Shown here: in pieces, positions 12,421 through 25,612 of the stretch
Layout: every line of letters begins with the position of its first letter
Numbering within the stretch: position 1 is the stretch's first letter
Assembly: GCF_905115235.1 (NCBI RefSeq)
Contig: NC_051851.1
Location: 149,992,692 to 150,056,691, forward strand
From: Hermetia illucens
Lineage: Eukaryota; Arthropoda; Insecta; Diptera; Stratiomyidae
Length of the DNA: 64,000 bases
Direction: 5' to 3'
Translations under genes and position numbers: made by a program
Notes under the pieces: model-generated
Told to the model about the DNA's origin: nothing
The model's input: the letters and a program-made list of their open reading frames with translations, nothing else
Databases searched by the model: none

Positions 12421-14299
12421 CTCTGGATACCTACACCAAGCAAGCAGACACCTTTTGAGATCATTGTAGAACGACGGGGGAGATTGTCTCTGCAATCCTC
12501 TATACAAGAGGAGATAAACCAACAGGTCAACATCGAGTTGAGGATCCAACCTCCCAGCGCCGACTTTCCTTCTGTAGTTATGAAAGTATCACATGAAAAG
12601 AGACCGCATCGTTACTCCAACCTTAAAATTTTTATTCGTCGAGGTCCTCTGGTCTGACATAATCTCGAACGAAAAATTACATCGTATACGATCCACTTAA
12701 CAGTAAACGTGTGGACTAGATGGCTGAAGTGGAAGTGGATAGGTCACATTTTAATAAAGATCGATAACTCCATTGCTGGCTATGCCATATAAAGGAATTA
12801 ACCTTTCCATGGTGGTCGACGAGTGGATCAATACGTGAGGAGGAGTGTGGGCTTCTAGGGAATAGATGAAAGGGGCTAAAATATATGATAATATGGCAAA
12901 TCGATAACAATCGATTTTATGTGTGATCCATGGGCTATGTCTCATTTAGGATATAATGCCACCTGTATATCATAAAAGTTAGGTTACTCCCCAAAACTTT
13001 AATAGTTTGGAAAGGATATGTTGTCACGCCTACCATATTGTCCTGTTTGGATCTCTACAAACATTTTCAAATCAGGACGTCAGGAAGGTCTTGGATCGGT
13101 TTTCCGCCAGTCGGATTACACCACTTGAGCAATGAATATCACCAAATATTCTCCGGAGAAACATGACTGTTTGGGGGTAGCCTTTTATTAGCAGGCACTC
13201 CAAGTAGAAATATTTTAGTCTAATAATATTTGAAAAAAGCATTGTAGGTTTTCGGCGAGATCGCAAGGAGGATGGGATGGTTCATCGTATTGTGGAACAT
13301 GTGTATCTTGGTAAATATTCGCAAAATATCCTGCCTAAAACTTCAACCACTTCAACCAATTCTTATCCTCATAAGCGCGTCACATGTAGAAATATCCTTT
13401 GGCTCCATTTTATTCATGATACGCAATTTCTCGTGTCCATATTCTAACTAGCTTTGTAGCTTGAAGGCGAAAATAGTAACATCTAAGTTCTATATAAAGA
13501 AATTACTCTACTTCTCACACTATTCAGTTGATAGAACAATTACACTTATTACACTGGCATACGTGCGCTATGCTGAACGTTAACACTCAACTGTTAAATT
13601 AAAACCCACTCCTTAAGCCCAACAGATTATATTCCGCAACGAACACTTCTTCATTTAAACTTTCCTAATCTATCGCAATTTTTATTTGCTTAACTAAATT
13701 GAACCAACGCGCCACAAATTAATTTAATCCATTTAAATCGAACGCCGCGAAAAGACTGCGGAACAAAAGCGCAAACGAAAGATACTTCTTAATGTAAAGT
13801 AAGTTCTTCAGTTGCCTATGAATCTAGATGTTCTGTAGATTGGAGAAAAAAAGAATCTGAAGCATGCAGAACTATTGATCGTAAAACTAAAATCTTTCTT
13901 TATATCATTGTATCTAAAATTGTTTTTATTCTTTTTTTATTATAATTGTCAACAAGTGCCTGTATGATTTCAGATAGACAAGATGGAGTATTTCTCGAGG
14001 TTATATACATTGTAAGATCCTTTGCATTGTCTCATATCCAAAATTTTTCATTGATTGTAATAAAATCGTAAAATATCTGATATCATCCACTTCACTTTAC
14101 AGACACGAAAATGTAATAAAATTCCATTTGGAGGTCATGTAATATTCAATATTTGATATTATATCTGATTCCGAAACTACTGTAAATTGTACAAAGCCTT
14201 ACAATTAGCGAAGCGGACAGTGCCTTAGAGAATGCTGAAGACAACATCAGTTTAATACCAGACCACTTTTCTTGGGAGAGGTTTTTTTCTGGGATAATC
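12421..14299. other. Stretch without a recognised gene
   Basis: From 12430 to about 12660 there may be further RTE-like debris. From 12700 to 13480 there are short readings on the minus strand that I cannot place. From 13480 to 14300 the DNA is AT-rich and I see no coding signal. Confidence 0.4.
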
Positions 14300-15960
14300 A
14301 AAGTTCATACCTTTTAAATAAGTACTGGAAGTTCTAAAAATTTCCAAATTTCCCGCACTTTGATAGGGTCGTGACTTACTCCAGAATGGTACTAATTCTT
14401 TAACAGAGACTTTTTATACCCTTGCACCTGCTTCAGACTTTCGGTTGTCCGCCAGTTTTGAACTCCATTTGACCTCAATAAGCCAGTCTCAGTTTCATCG
14501 CAAATAAGACAAAACTTTTCAAAGCACTCTAAAAGTGTGCGATTCAGAGTTTCCAATTGACGTTCTGTTTCCAAAGGAGTCCTTAGTTCCCTAGAGAGAG
14601 CTACACTCTGCTGCCAAGGAGTTCCTAGGATTCGATCTTTGAATTACAGTCTGTTCCCAATAGGCAAACAAACTCTATGTAACGGCGAGACTCTAAGAGT
14701 GAGACTTCGTCTAGCAGCGCTAATCAACTCGTAACAATCTCAAAGTGCAGATTGTTAGGTCAATTACTTCACTTCATCTTGGCTCTACGAACATACGGGC
14801 GCACCCTACTTTCGCGGTCATTAGACCAGATGATATTATAAAATCAAATAACTCCTCTCCTCTAGGATTGCATTTGTTACTCTCCCAACAATTATGTTGA
14901 GTGTTCGCATCACAACACTACCAGATCTCTTAGTTCTTGCGCCGGTGGAGGACACAAAAAATCATAAGGTAAGGAAGCAGAGGCAACAAGGGCAGTTCCC
15001 CTGTTGCCAGTAATCTCGTATTGTATTATAGCTCCAACTAGGTCCAGAATATAACAGAATTACCTCAGCATAGTTGCCTCTAACAATTTTGACATCAGAA
15101 CGCAAGTTCTTTGTGTCGAGGATCTGTCATTAAAAAATATTCTGGTCCTCTCCACTGATCCAATACCACAGATTTTATTAAATCGAACCCATGAATATTT
15201 TACCAGATATATATAAGTCATACTGCCAGTAGATAGGAAGAGGCTTTGGCATGCTGTAAATTAATTTGACCAACCTTCATGTTTGTAGAAACATGTGTTG
15301 TCTTATGTGAAAACCCCTAACTGGAGAATCTGCTACATCCAGTGTGGGCACCGCCGCGATTATCAGCTTGTACCGAACTTCCGACATTGACACACTTGGT
15401 GGTGCAGTACCGCCCGTGTCCTCATCACCAAAAAATTTTCCCTTCTTTCACAAACCTTAGACCAGTTGTGTTCACATCTCCAACCTCCCTATTTTCTGTT
15501 TTTTCTGGTAGTTGGCGGGAAAGAAGGTTCTGACAAGCAACGTTTAGCCTGCAGTCTCCTTTTCTATGCACCTGAAGTCCCCTTCTGCTTAGCCTTCCTC
15601 TCCCTTTTTCAAGGAGAATTAGGTAACAGTGCCACAGACAGACTACCCGTAGCCAGGTTTCCAGTTTCCCTCATTATGATAGTCGCTGTACTCTCCCTTC
15701 TGGATCACCGCGCCGTAGGCACTGAGTGCATGTCATATCACTCACAGAGCCAAATCCGTACCTCGATGGCGACTTGATTGCCGAAAGAGTTGAAATCCGG
15801 TGCTTTCATCTTCATGAGTTTTGACACCCTTTCTGCAAGAGTGAACTACTTCAGACTACCCCACCACAATACGGTGATGTCCGGGGGAAGTTCCTCTATG
15901 TTCTTATGGTGGGCACTCCCATACGAGAGATCCAACGCTCTAAACACTGCTCTAAGCTAA
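14300..15960 (-). mobile_element. LOA-like LINE, ORF1 to endonuclease remnant
   Basis: This stretch is alignable with the better copy at 51.9-53.3 kb. A common block near 15240-15310 (GGAAGAGGCTTTGGCATGCT, ATTAATTTGACC) matches 52575-52620, and the region 14770-14960 matches the endonuclease region at 52090-52300. Near 14400-14580 the minus strand reads NRTLLECFEKFCLICDETE, resembling the endonuclease-RT linker of such LINEs. No long frame survives. The assignment depends on the better copy and is tentative. Confidence 0.5.
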
Positions 15961-16549
15961 TGATGTTTTCCCAACGTCTCACAATTTGTTAGCTAATCTC
16001 GAACAACTTGTCGAAAATTGAAGTGATTGCCGGTGGGAGATCCGTATAAAATGAAACAAACTCTATAATTCTGGGTGCTCGCCAACTACGAAATATAATG
16101 AACAGTACCTCGTAGTAATGGAGATGAAGATGGTGCGCTGGATCAGTGGCGCAACAAGTCATGATCACATCCAAAACAACCAAAAGGTCGATGAATTGAT
16201 ACGCTAGAGAGTAATTTGAGAGCCTCTCAACTTGACTCCGAACAGGGCAAAGGCAAGGAAGAAGAAAAAGGTGTTGATATGATAATATGGTCTTTGCCGA
16301 AGATAGCCCCAAACTCGTTTAAGAAAATAAGATTCTCAGTTTCGACGGACTTTTCGGTGGAAAAGTGGGTACGCTCCTTGGCAATCGTGTCGAGTATCCT
16401 TACGATGCTCACTTTCTCCAATTTCAGCGAACATTCTAGTACTATATAAGTTGGACATTGTGGGGTTAAGCGAGGTTGCATAGCCTTCTGGGAACGGCTT
16501 CCCGTAGCAGGCGCAACAATCTAGTCTCTTCAAGCCCATCTTTCTAGTC

Positions 16550-18990
16550 GAGGACCAAGTCGCCGGGTAATGGTAGATTTATCTCGTACACTAGATCGGC
16601 AGGGCTGGCAGCAAACTTTTCGTGGGCGACCGTATGAAAGCCAAGACCTGTGACCTAGACGGCTCATCACGCGTCATAATGGCTGCCTTCAGCGTCCGAA
16701 GCCAATTCTCTATCATCCCACTGGATTGCGGATGGTAAATGGTTATCCCCTGGCGTTTAAATCCACAGAGATTTCCAAGCCCTCAAAAAAGAGTGGATTC
16801 AAATTGCATTTTCTTGTCTGTAATGATTGCGGTGGGAACACCAAAGCGCGGAATCCACTCTCGACAGAGGGCGCGTCAGCACATGACTGTGCTGTAATGT
16901 CCTTCAAAGGTGTTGCTTCAAGCCATCGCGTAAACCGATCAACGATCGTGAATCTTTAAGAGCTAAATACTTTATCTTTTTATGATATTAAATTATATTT
17001 ACCACTTAATTATATACAACATGAAATTAAATTAATATTAATTGCCACAATTACCAATCTCGAAGACAGAAGACTCTCTATTCTTTTCTTTTACGTCTTG
17101 CCGTCAAGTCATGGCACTCTGCTCTCCACTCCTGTGGCGAGGTCTAAACTGAGTGGAAAGCGCCGGTGGCGTCATCTGTCCGCTCCCATGCGCAACATTC
17201 GAAATAAATTTCGAATGCCGCGAATCCTGCCGCGCCAGAAATCTCGCAGAGAGGGGGAAGTACTTTGTTGACTTAGGGAATACACCTAATTCCTTCTTAA
17301 CATACCTAGGGACCTTGCATGCGAGGCACTCACTGGCCCAAGAATTTACGCCCTTGTTCATGAACGGCCAGAAATATTTGCTGGAGACTAGCCGGTTCGC
17401 TGTCCGAATCCCAGGATGCGCAAGATCCTACAGCGAGCAAAACACTCCGGAAAGCGGCCGGAAAAAAATGGCCTAGGTGCCCTTTTGGAGACCTCGCAAT
17501 AGATAGATGAAGGTGAGTCGAAGATGGGGAACTCCTTAAACTTATGTTTGGAGACCGACTGCTGGCTCTGAAGAACTGTGTCATCCTTCTGAACCACAGC
17601 GATTGCGGAAAAATTGACTGCGGCTGAGATGTTGATCTCAGAGATCCGAGTCAATGCAGTGGCTCAGTTCTCTTTACCTGACACATGTTGGCTGTTCAAT
17701 GTAAACTGGCTGATATAGGTTAAGCACCGTAATTGGCGAGAAGAAGGTTTGCGGGCTTCTGCTTTAAGGCAAAATTTAGAGACTTATGGTCCGTGAACAC
17801 GGTAACTGATCTGGCTTCAAGGGGAAAACGAAAGTACTAGTACAGATAAGCAGCTAGTATTTCACGATCACAGGCGTTGTAATTCTGTTGAGCGGGATTC
17901 AAATGTTTTGAGACGAAACCCAAAGGTGGCCAACTTTAGTTCACTATTTGATCACGAGCAGCGCCTACTGCAATGTCTGAGGCATCAACGAACACGGTTA
18001 GAGGTACATCTTGTTGAGGGAATACCGAGAGTGTAGCATCTACCAGGTGTTGTTTGATCGTTTCAAACGCTTGGACCGCTTCTAAAGACCACACAACCTC
18101 CCGCGATTCGTTGCCCTTAGGACCAAACAGAAAGCATTAAATACTATCTGGGGTTGAAAAGCTTTGAGCAGGCATCGACGGTAGAAGTTTACCATACCCA
18201 AGAACCTTCCAAGGTCTTTGACGGTCCCTGGCAACAAAAGCTCGCGATCGCTTGCACCTTGTCTAGGTCGGTTTATACGTCATCGGGGGTGATAGAATGG
18301 TCTAGAAATTTCACCTGCTGCTGGAGGAATCTACACTTTTCAACGCTAACAATTAGGCCTTTGTCGAGGAGATGTTGGAAAATGCACTCAAAATGTGCCA
18401 AATACTCGGACACGGTCGATGATGCAACCAGAATGTCATTTAAGTAGACGAATAGAAGAATTTCGTAGTGCAGAGTGGATGATTCTCTGGAAGCTTTGCG
18501 CCGCATTGCACAGGTCAAAAGTCATCCGTGAGAACGAAGAGTCTAAAAGGTGTACTAATTGCTGTCTTTGAAATATGCTCGGAAGCTACAGGGATTTGAT
18601 GGTAAGCCTTGGCGAGATGTAAGGTCGGGAAAATACGACAGTTTGCTAAATAATACGTAAAGTCTTGAATGAGTGGAATGGAGAGAGACTATGCTCGGTA
18701 GTGATGTTGCGGTATTTATGAAGAAGCGCTGGAATACGTAGATCGGCAAGTTGAAATTTTCCCTGACGACCTAAGTGAGATTATGAAGTCCATCGGGGAC
18801 CTATACTGCATATCCACCAGCAGCCCATAATGACACAGTTAGTCCGCACCTAATATGGGGACGCTGATGTAATCCAAAATGAAGTGCCACAAAAAAGTCG
18901 TACGCAAGCCAAGACTCACTCACGTCTACTTGCCTGTAGCTCTATGTTATGATGTGCGTAGAGAGAGTTTTTTTTCGATGTCATGGGCAA
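16550..18990 (-). mobile_element. Ty3/gypsy LTR retrotransposon fossil, internal region
   Basis: Read on the minus strand, the order is that of a Ty3/gypsy pol: the end of the protease (about 18.8-18.9 kb), reverse transcriptase (about 18.1-18.7 kb, including a YLNDILVASSTV-type active-site block), RNase H (about 17.7-18.05 kb), then the zinc-binding and core parts of integrase (about 16.55-17.5 kb). An AT-rich segment interrupts the integrase region. I see no LTRs, gag or env. The copy is clearly broken many times and looks old. Confidence 0.75.
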
Positions 18991-20410
18991 AGCCATTCTT
19001 AAAACACTGTACGTTTCTGTCAGAACCCCTGTGAACTTGAGGTCTTGTCACCCTTTCTGGAAATGTGCCCTGTATCCCCAACATCGAATGGACTGATCAG
19101 AAAACTGAAGCCTCCAAGAAAACTCCAGGGCCCTGGAGGATTGCTAACCCGCTTTTAATCGCCTTTAAGGATAAGCCAAGAACATTTTTAGCCAATTCTT
19201 AAACACCAGGTCATTCCCATCATCATCCCTATTTATCATCGCATTCCTCTACTTTCAGAATGCTGCTTCCCTACGCCGCTGTCCATTTTTTGCAAATCAA
19301 TGAATAATAAGCGAAAAACCACTTGTCATATTAAATCCGTCGAGATCGTCTATCGATAAGACCAGCTTTACCAGCTGACTTAACTTTTCACCTGCGGATT
19401 GACTCATTTCGATTCTTTTCTTCGTAGGTTCTTAAATATAAGTGTCAAGAATTTATATTTGGATTTTTATCAAACTTCCCTATCAATACCCAATTTGCAA
19501 CCAAGCGGGAAGAAAATTAATTTTTAAATTTTCTTATTGACTTACTTTATCAGGCGCCAATATTCTTTGATATTATTTTAGGAGCTTGTTTTCTACGAGT
19601 CTTTTAGTTAGAATGTTCACGCTTGGATGGAATGTAATTGGAGTTGGAGTTTGGGCCGGAAGTTGAATGATATCAGGACGATGAGTTGTTCTTCTTAATT
19701 AAAGGGAAAACCATAAATAAAACCCGGCAATTGACGGAAAACATGAAAATGTCCATCTTGCTTTTATGTATAGAATCGAGCGTCCACATTGCCTCTCGAT
19801 GCTTTATTTTAGGCTGTGCCTCAGCTTTGATATTCCTGCAATTAACACAATATAAGTGAGTAGTTTAGTGAAACCAGAGTATACAGTGGTATACCAAATG
19901 TGATTACCAGTAGTTTGTCGTTGACATTTCTTGCTGAGTTCAAAAAATGGAGCCATATTAGGCTCGAACCCCCAAAGCTGTCAAAAGGTATTTATTTTCT
20001 ACGGTAGAACTTTTGACCGGTGGTTGTCTACCACATAACTGAGGAGTACCATCCGCTCAACTGGTTTTCTAACTTTGGTCCGCCTGGTTATGTTTCGTCA
20101 CGACGGAGGGCAATTAAAACTAAAATTTGCAGAATGAATCTGGGTTAGGAGACACAGCTTAACCTTAGCACCACTAATCATCTTGTTCTTAATTAAAAAC
20201 CATGTCCGAATTTTTCTTCTTTTCATATCTTATCACAAGAAAGTTATGGTCAAGGCTATTACGTTTGACGAAACCTCCGAAGAAATACGATCATGAGTGT
20301 CACTTTGTCTAAAACTGCTCATACCTAGACTTTGGTGTTGCATAATCCGCAAATCTGATCACGAGTGGGCGGTAGCAAATTATCAGACTTATCTCGAAAG
20401 AAAACAACTT
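18991..20410. other. Stretch without a recognised gene
   Basis: No coding, RNA or repeat feature can be supported here. The part nearest 20410 is presumably the 3' flank of the adjacent b561 gene. Confidence 0.4.
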
Positions 20411-20446
20411 TCAATAAATAAATAAATATTTATTAGTCTACATCAA

Positions 20447-21500
20447 CTACAATTCTAAATCTTCCACTGGTGTATGACATTGTTTTACGTATGAAACAGT
20501 ATATTCTAGGACGGTTAATACCAATGTGATTGCTGTGAAAGAGATCATTAATCTGATTAGGATCTCATCTACGGATTCCATATAATAATATCCTAAACAC
20601 TGACTCAGCATTCCTGCCATAAATGAAGAGTAGATGAAGTTTTGAAGAGCTGTGTGGGTGAACGGGTGTAATTTTCGACCCCGGCAATGGTGGAAAAAAG
20701 CTGCCACGCTGGTAACCAGATTGAAGAATAGTAGAAAGGATGCAATAAATCCTGAAAATAACAAAATGTCAGCATTAAGAGACGTCTCCTGCTAGGCATG
20801 CTTGGCAGAAGAGGCGTACAAAATTTGTTGCATAATCTCATGAATGGCAAATCTATTTTTTTTTAAATATCCGTCAATTTTAATTTAATTTAATTTAATA
20901 ACTGTCAATATGCGAATCCATTTCCTATTTAAATATTATTTAAGATAAATCAGTTATTTAGACCACACAATTTGACACACCTCGAAGGATTAAAATTTCA
21001 CTGAAGCACACCAGAAAAACTTCACTCAAATTCTGAAAAAAAATTAAGGACACTCTCAAGTCTTACCAAAAACAGCATGCACGGTCGAATGAAACTGTCC
21101 CTTTTCATGTACTATCATCAAAATAGCCCCGGCCAAACCCATTCCTGACCCGACCACATGGAGGAACCAATGGACTCCGGTTTTGGCGCGAACCGAATAC
21201 ATGTCAGTCCAAACATTTGCAGGATAGAAACAAAGAATAGATTCCGCCAGGAGGAGGTTATACTGAAACGAAAGGAAAACCAGCTCAGCAAACCCATATC
21301 GCAAAAGTTCCTTGCCTACTCACCCCAATCGTACAAAGCCACGCATGAAGGGTCATCACTGTCCAACCGTTTTGAAAACACGTCCATGTCATGTTAATAG
21401 AAACAAAGCCAATAAACACATGATTCAAAGTATTAAGAAAAATTTCTATCTTCAATCTCAAAGGATGTCTTTCATCCCTCGGTGGAAAATCTATCTCCAT
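20447..21500 (-). CDS. Cytochrome b561 family transmembrane reductase (CYB561D2-like), paralogue 1
   Basis: Three exons on the minus strand: 21500-21324, 21262-21067 and 20751-20447, joined at GTGAGT/CAG and GTAAGA/CAG borders, giving 225 residues. I chose the ATG at 21500 because it matches the start of the two paralogues; a longer frame upstream is not conserved. The product is a six-helix di-haem membrane protein; relatives pass electrons across membranes from ascorbate-like donors to ferric iron or monodehydroascorbate. Haem-ligand histidines are present at 52 (TLHAWLC), 90 (VHWFLH) and 121 (STVHAVFG). At the fourth site (161) this protein has Gln (codon 20642-20644) where both paralogues have His with identical spacing of 40. 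A His lies four residues earlier (157). A polyadenylation signal is at 20429-20434. Family call secure; activity uncertain. Confidence 0.88.
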
Positions 21501-21572
21501 AGCGTTTGGAAACCACCAGCTGACCACCGCCACCGACGAAATCAAAACACCTGAATGACGGTCAGGTGGCAA

Positions 21573-22370
21573 ACTACTAGAGAAGAACCTCTAAGGCATT
21601 TTGGAATCGCCTCAGTGTCTAGCTAGAATTTCCTCCTCCACCGTAATATGATTAATTTCGCGATAAGATTCCGAAAATCCTCCACTTTGATAGATGCGCT
21701 ACGAAATGAATTTATAAAACATTCATAGATTAAACGTACTTTGAATCGATAAATAAGTGAGCTTGGAATGGATGGGTGAGGCGTTGACTGACTAATTAAT
21801 TATCTCACATTATTGCCTCTGCCAAACATAATCAGAAACGTAATGTGGACGGTGTATACCATCAGAAGAGGCAGAACATCTTCATGTCGCTGATAAGAAC
21901 TGGTAGTACTGAAGAAAGTTTGACTGATAATGCCATATTTGCGGTATCTGGTTCTGGTTGTAAAAATTTATTGGTTTGACTAAGCTTCATGTGAGCGATA
22001 ATCACTTTGATTTCCGGCGCCTAAGCTTAGAATTTCCATGGAAATTTTTTTAAATTGAAAGCTTTATTTCGTAACTTTGCCGATGTGGAGGGGTAGCTTC
22101 AGTAAACATCAGCTTTTGCTTTTTCGAACAATGGGCCTGTGATTCCCCGAAAAATTCCGAAAGTAAGTAAAGTTGCCAACTAACAATGAACGTATGCAAC
22201 GTCTTTGTAGGGGCAGTGACTGACATGGAATATAGCTCTCTGGGAGAGAACCTGTCTCTCTTCAAGAGTGATATATGGCTCTTCAGGAGTCAACCTTCTC
22301 GCCTACCAAGACCACGATATCCACAACCTGTACGAAATCACTCTACTATCATCATCCTACCCTATCAGGG
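21573..22370. other. 5' flank of b561 paralogue 1; no further gene seen
   Basis: This stretch holds the upstream region of the b561 gene and unassigned sequence. No promoter motif is clear enough to name. Confidence 0.35.
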
Positions 22371-22372
22371 GA

Positions 22373-23840
22373 TCAACGTATGGGTCCACCGGCCCTTGTC
22401 GGGGTTATCCCATCGTTGTTGCCACTTGCCACACAACTCTCTCCTGATGGTTTTCGGAAATCCGCATTCACCTCGGCTGGATTTGCCTCCCGTTTTTCGT
22501 AAAGCCAGTGTGCCTCGCTCGCTAGAAGATCTATAGGGATCATTCCTGCGATAACACACACTGCCTCCGGCGACGCTATCCTAAATGCGCTGCACACCCT
22601 CAGCGCAATTGGCCGGTATGCCGAACTTTTCTTCCTCCGGTTGACAGCGTGGTTCAACGCTCCCGCCCAGACAGGGACCGCGTATAGCAGGATCGACCTC
22701 ACCACTCCCGCGATGAGTAGCCTGCGAGTATATTTCGGCCCTCCCACGTTAGGCATCATCCTTGCAAGGGATGAGCTGGCATTTACTGCCTTCTCTCGCG
22801 CATAATCCAAGTGTCCCTTGAAACTCAGCTTGGCATCGATCATCACCTCAGGTATTTGACAACCGATTTTTAGACGACCTCACGATTACCAATCCGGATG
22901 GTAACCGTGTTGTTCTTCCTACGGTTGGTAATGAGGACCGCCTCCGTCTTTTCGTCCGCCAGGTCCAGCTTAGCCATTCGTAACCATGACTTGATGGTAT
23001 GAATGGCTTCATTTGCATAAAGCTCCACGTCCTCGGGATGCTTTGCAATTGCGACTACCGCCAGGTCGTCCGCAAAACCAATCAGCGTTGTCTCCTCCGG
23101 CACGCGAAGGCCAAGCACTCCGTCGTACATTATGTTCCACAGCAGCGGTCCCAATACAGAAACTTGAGGCACACCTGCTGTCACAATGTACTCCTTCGGC
23201 CCGTCGTCCGTCTCATACCAGAGAAGTCTGTCCGAAAGGTAACTCTCGATGAGCCGAGCCAAGTAGCTAGGAACACCCAGTTTGGCCAAAGGGCCCTTAA
23301 TCCAGCTCCAGTTGGCTGAGTTAAAAGCATTTTTGACATCCAGCGTCACCAGAGCACAGCATTTGCCCATGGCCGTTGCATTTCGAGCCAATTCCACGAC
23401 CTTTGCTACTGCATCAACCGTAGAACGGGCTCGCCGAAACCCATATTGCCGCTCTGAAAGACCACCCGCAAGCCCGATGAACGGGAGCAGCCTGTTGTCT
23501 ATCACCCTCTCCAACATCTTTCCTATGGTGTCTAAGAGACAAATAGGGCGATATGAAGAGGGCACGCCGGGTGGTTTTCGGGGCTTCGGTGACAACACCA
23601 GCTTCTGCCTCTTCCACTGGGCGGGAAACACTCCTTCCGCCATGCACGATTCGAATGTGCTTGCGAACCATCTTGGTCTGGCCTTGACCGCCACCTTCAG
23701 AGCCCTGTTCGGAATTCCGTCCAATCCCGGAGCCTTGCTGTCCCCAATACGTCTTCAGATTTCCCAAAGTTCCTCTTCGGTAACATCAGGGATCGAGAAG
23801 ACGTCCTGCTGCTGTCCTACTATTAACAAAATGCTACGAG
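22373..23840 (-). mobile_element. R1-clade LINE, reverse transcriptase and C-terminal part
   Basis: The minus-strand frame at 23724-22870 (284 codons) gives DGIPNRALK, SYRPICLLDTIGKMLERVID, QYGFRRARSTVDAV, LVTLDVKNAFNSANW, then GVPQVSVLGPLLWNIMYDG and the catalytic GFADDLAVV. The 'PQV' replaces the near-invariant PQG before the active site. The second frame (22846-22373) carries the thumb and connection (IDAKLSFKGHLDYA, ARMMPNVGGPKYTRRLLIAG). One frame change near 22860 separates them. It is very similar in layout to the plus-strand copy at 37.4-38.7 kb. The endonuclease is absent, so the copy is 5' truncated. Confidence 0.85.
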
Positions 23841-23944
23841 TCTAGACTGGGAAGTCGAAAAACACCTTCCCAATTCAGGGTGTCATGTGAACTGTATCCA
23901 CTATGTCAGGGGAGACCTCCTAACCCCCATACTGCTTGGAGAAA

Positions 23945-25080
23945 CATGAACGGGCAATTTACAAACAAACAAAACCTACCGCATCCAAACTGGTCCACCA
24001 GGCAGGCACATTTCCAGAACACTGGGAGCCAGGTAATTACACTTAAAAAGGGAGAAGCTGGGGAATCAATTAGCGGAGCCAAAGTCAGCATTGGCAAAGA
24101 TTCCAACCAACAAAAACCACTGCTCAAAAAGCAAGGACTAGCAAAAGTACGTCTGAGATCAGTATATTAGGCGTCAAGAAAGAGACGGGACTCAGCGGCA
24201 CAGATTCTAAGTGGCACCTGCGTTATCTAAAGGAAAGCCTAAAACCAGAAGAGGATCTTAAAAAGACCTAGACCTTCATTACCAAAGCCAGAATAGGGGA
24301 GAGCAGCGTAACTCAGCCTACATGAGGGGAATGCTCCTACAAACACAAACCCCAAGAGTGAGGAAATCCCGGGTAAGTCAGTTGTGAAGACAGGAGTCGG
24401 TAGCACTAGCTATGCTAGTGCGGCCAAAAACATTGAACTAGCCATTCTGCCGAAACCATTTCCTGAGCAAATATTCACTTGTGAGGAGCAATAAATTATC
24501 GAAGGCACTCGTGTTCATAGTTCGATCAGGTTATATGCTGATAGACTGTGCGACGGAGGACACTGTCATCATACTACCTAATTCGCCAGGCGGAAAAGTA
24601 GCAGAATTGTCGACTTGTGTTGGGAGAAGGATCTTATGGGTCTCCTAATCGCTCAAAATGATGATCTTCACACGCAATTATGCAAAATCTTGGAGACAAT
24701 TAGACGATTAAATTGGCATATCAACTATAGATTTGACAATGTGCTTGTGCATATTCACAAGGAGAAGTCCCCGAAGTAATCTTGGAGACCATAGACGCTG
24801 AAAGGACAGTATCAAGCTAGAAACTAGACTTGTTGCCCAGTACCCGCGCCTTTTGGAAGTGAGCGAACGAGATCCCGGCTGCCGTTATCCCTCGGCCGCA
24901 GTGTCTCGGTGGTGGACAACTTGGCCACCATGGCATCCAATGCTACAGATAATTTAAATGTGACAAGAAAGAAAGATCTTACCAGGAACATCACAAAAAA
25001 TAATGAGCTGAAAGGGAAACGCAGGTCAACGAAGGCGGTTGCGGCCCCTAATGCATTTTTCCAAGAAGGATAACCGCAGG
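23945..25080 (+). mobile_element. LINE ORF1 (gag-like) remnant with zinc-knuckle scrap
   Basis: Plus-strand pieces in order: GLSGTDSKWHLRYLKESLKP near 24190-24250; STSYASAAKNIELAILPKPF near 24400-24460; RSGYMLIDCATEDT near 24525-24565; and a knuckle-like GGGQLGHHGIQCYR near 24905-24950. The order and wording fit the insect LINE ORF1 type known, from memory, as DUF4780. It runs opposite to the R1-clade copy on its left, so it is a different element. Stops and frame changes are frequent. No RT follows; a family A 3' fragment comes next. Confidence 0.5.
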
Positions 25081-25179
25081 AAATATTCCAAGGTCAAGGA
25101 AGTGGCCCGCAATGCTACCGGCAAACAATAAAATACAAAAGAACGCATTAAATCGTAAAAGTGAAGGAGTGTTTCATCA

Positions 25180-25612
25180 CCATCATCAACGGCGCAACAA
25201 CCGGTTGCGGTCTAGGCATGCTTTAATAAGGAACTCCAGACATCCTGGTTTTGCGCCGAGGTCCACCAATTCGATATACCTAAAAGCTGTCAGCCATCCT
25301 GACCTCCGCCATCGCTCCATCTCAGGGAGGGTTTGCATCGTCTTCTTTTTCTACCATAGATATTGCCCTTATAGACTTTCCGGACTGGATCATCCTCATC
25401 CATACGGATTAAGTGACCCGCCCACCGTAACCTATTGAGCTGGATTTTATCCACAACCGGACGGTCATGATATCGCTCATAGATTTCGTCATTGTGTAGG
25501 CTACGGAATCGTCCATCCTTATGTGGGGGGCCAAAAATTCTTCAGAGGATTCTTCTCCCGAACGCGGCCAAAAGTTCGCAATTTTTCTTGCTAGAACCCA
25601 AGTCACCGTCCT
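25180..25612 (-). mobile_element. RTE-like LINE family A, 3' fragment
   Basis: Nucleotide homology to the other family A 3' ends is high: CATCATCAACGGCGCAACAA, AAGGAACTCCAGACATCCTG, TTTGCGCCGAGGTCCACCAA. The minus strand still reads YERYHDRPVVDKIQLNR-like and WVLARKI segments. It ends abruptly at about 25612, against the R1-clade copy that follows. Confidence 0.75.

Noticed and set aside
20877-20900. TAATT short tandem repeat in b561 paralogue 1 intron 2
   Set aside because: A few units only; ordinary intronic low-complexity sequence.
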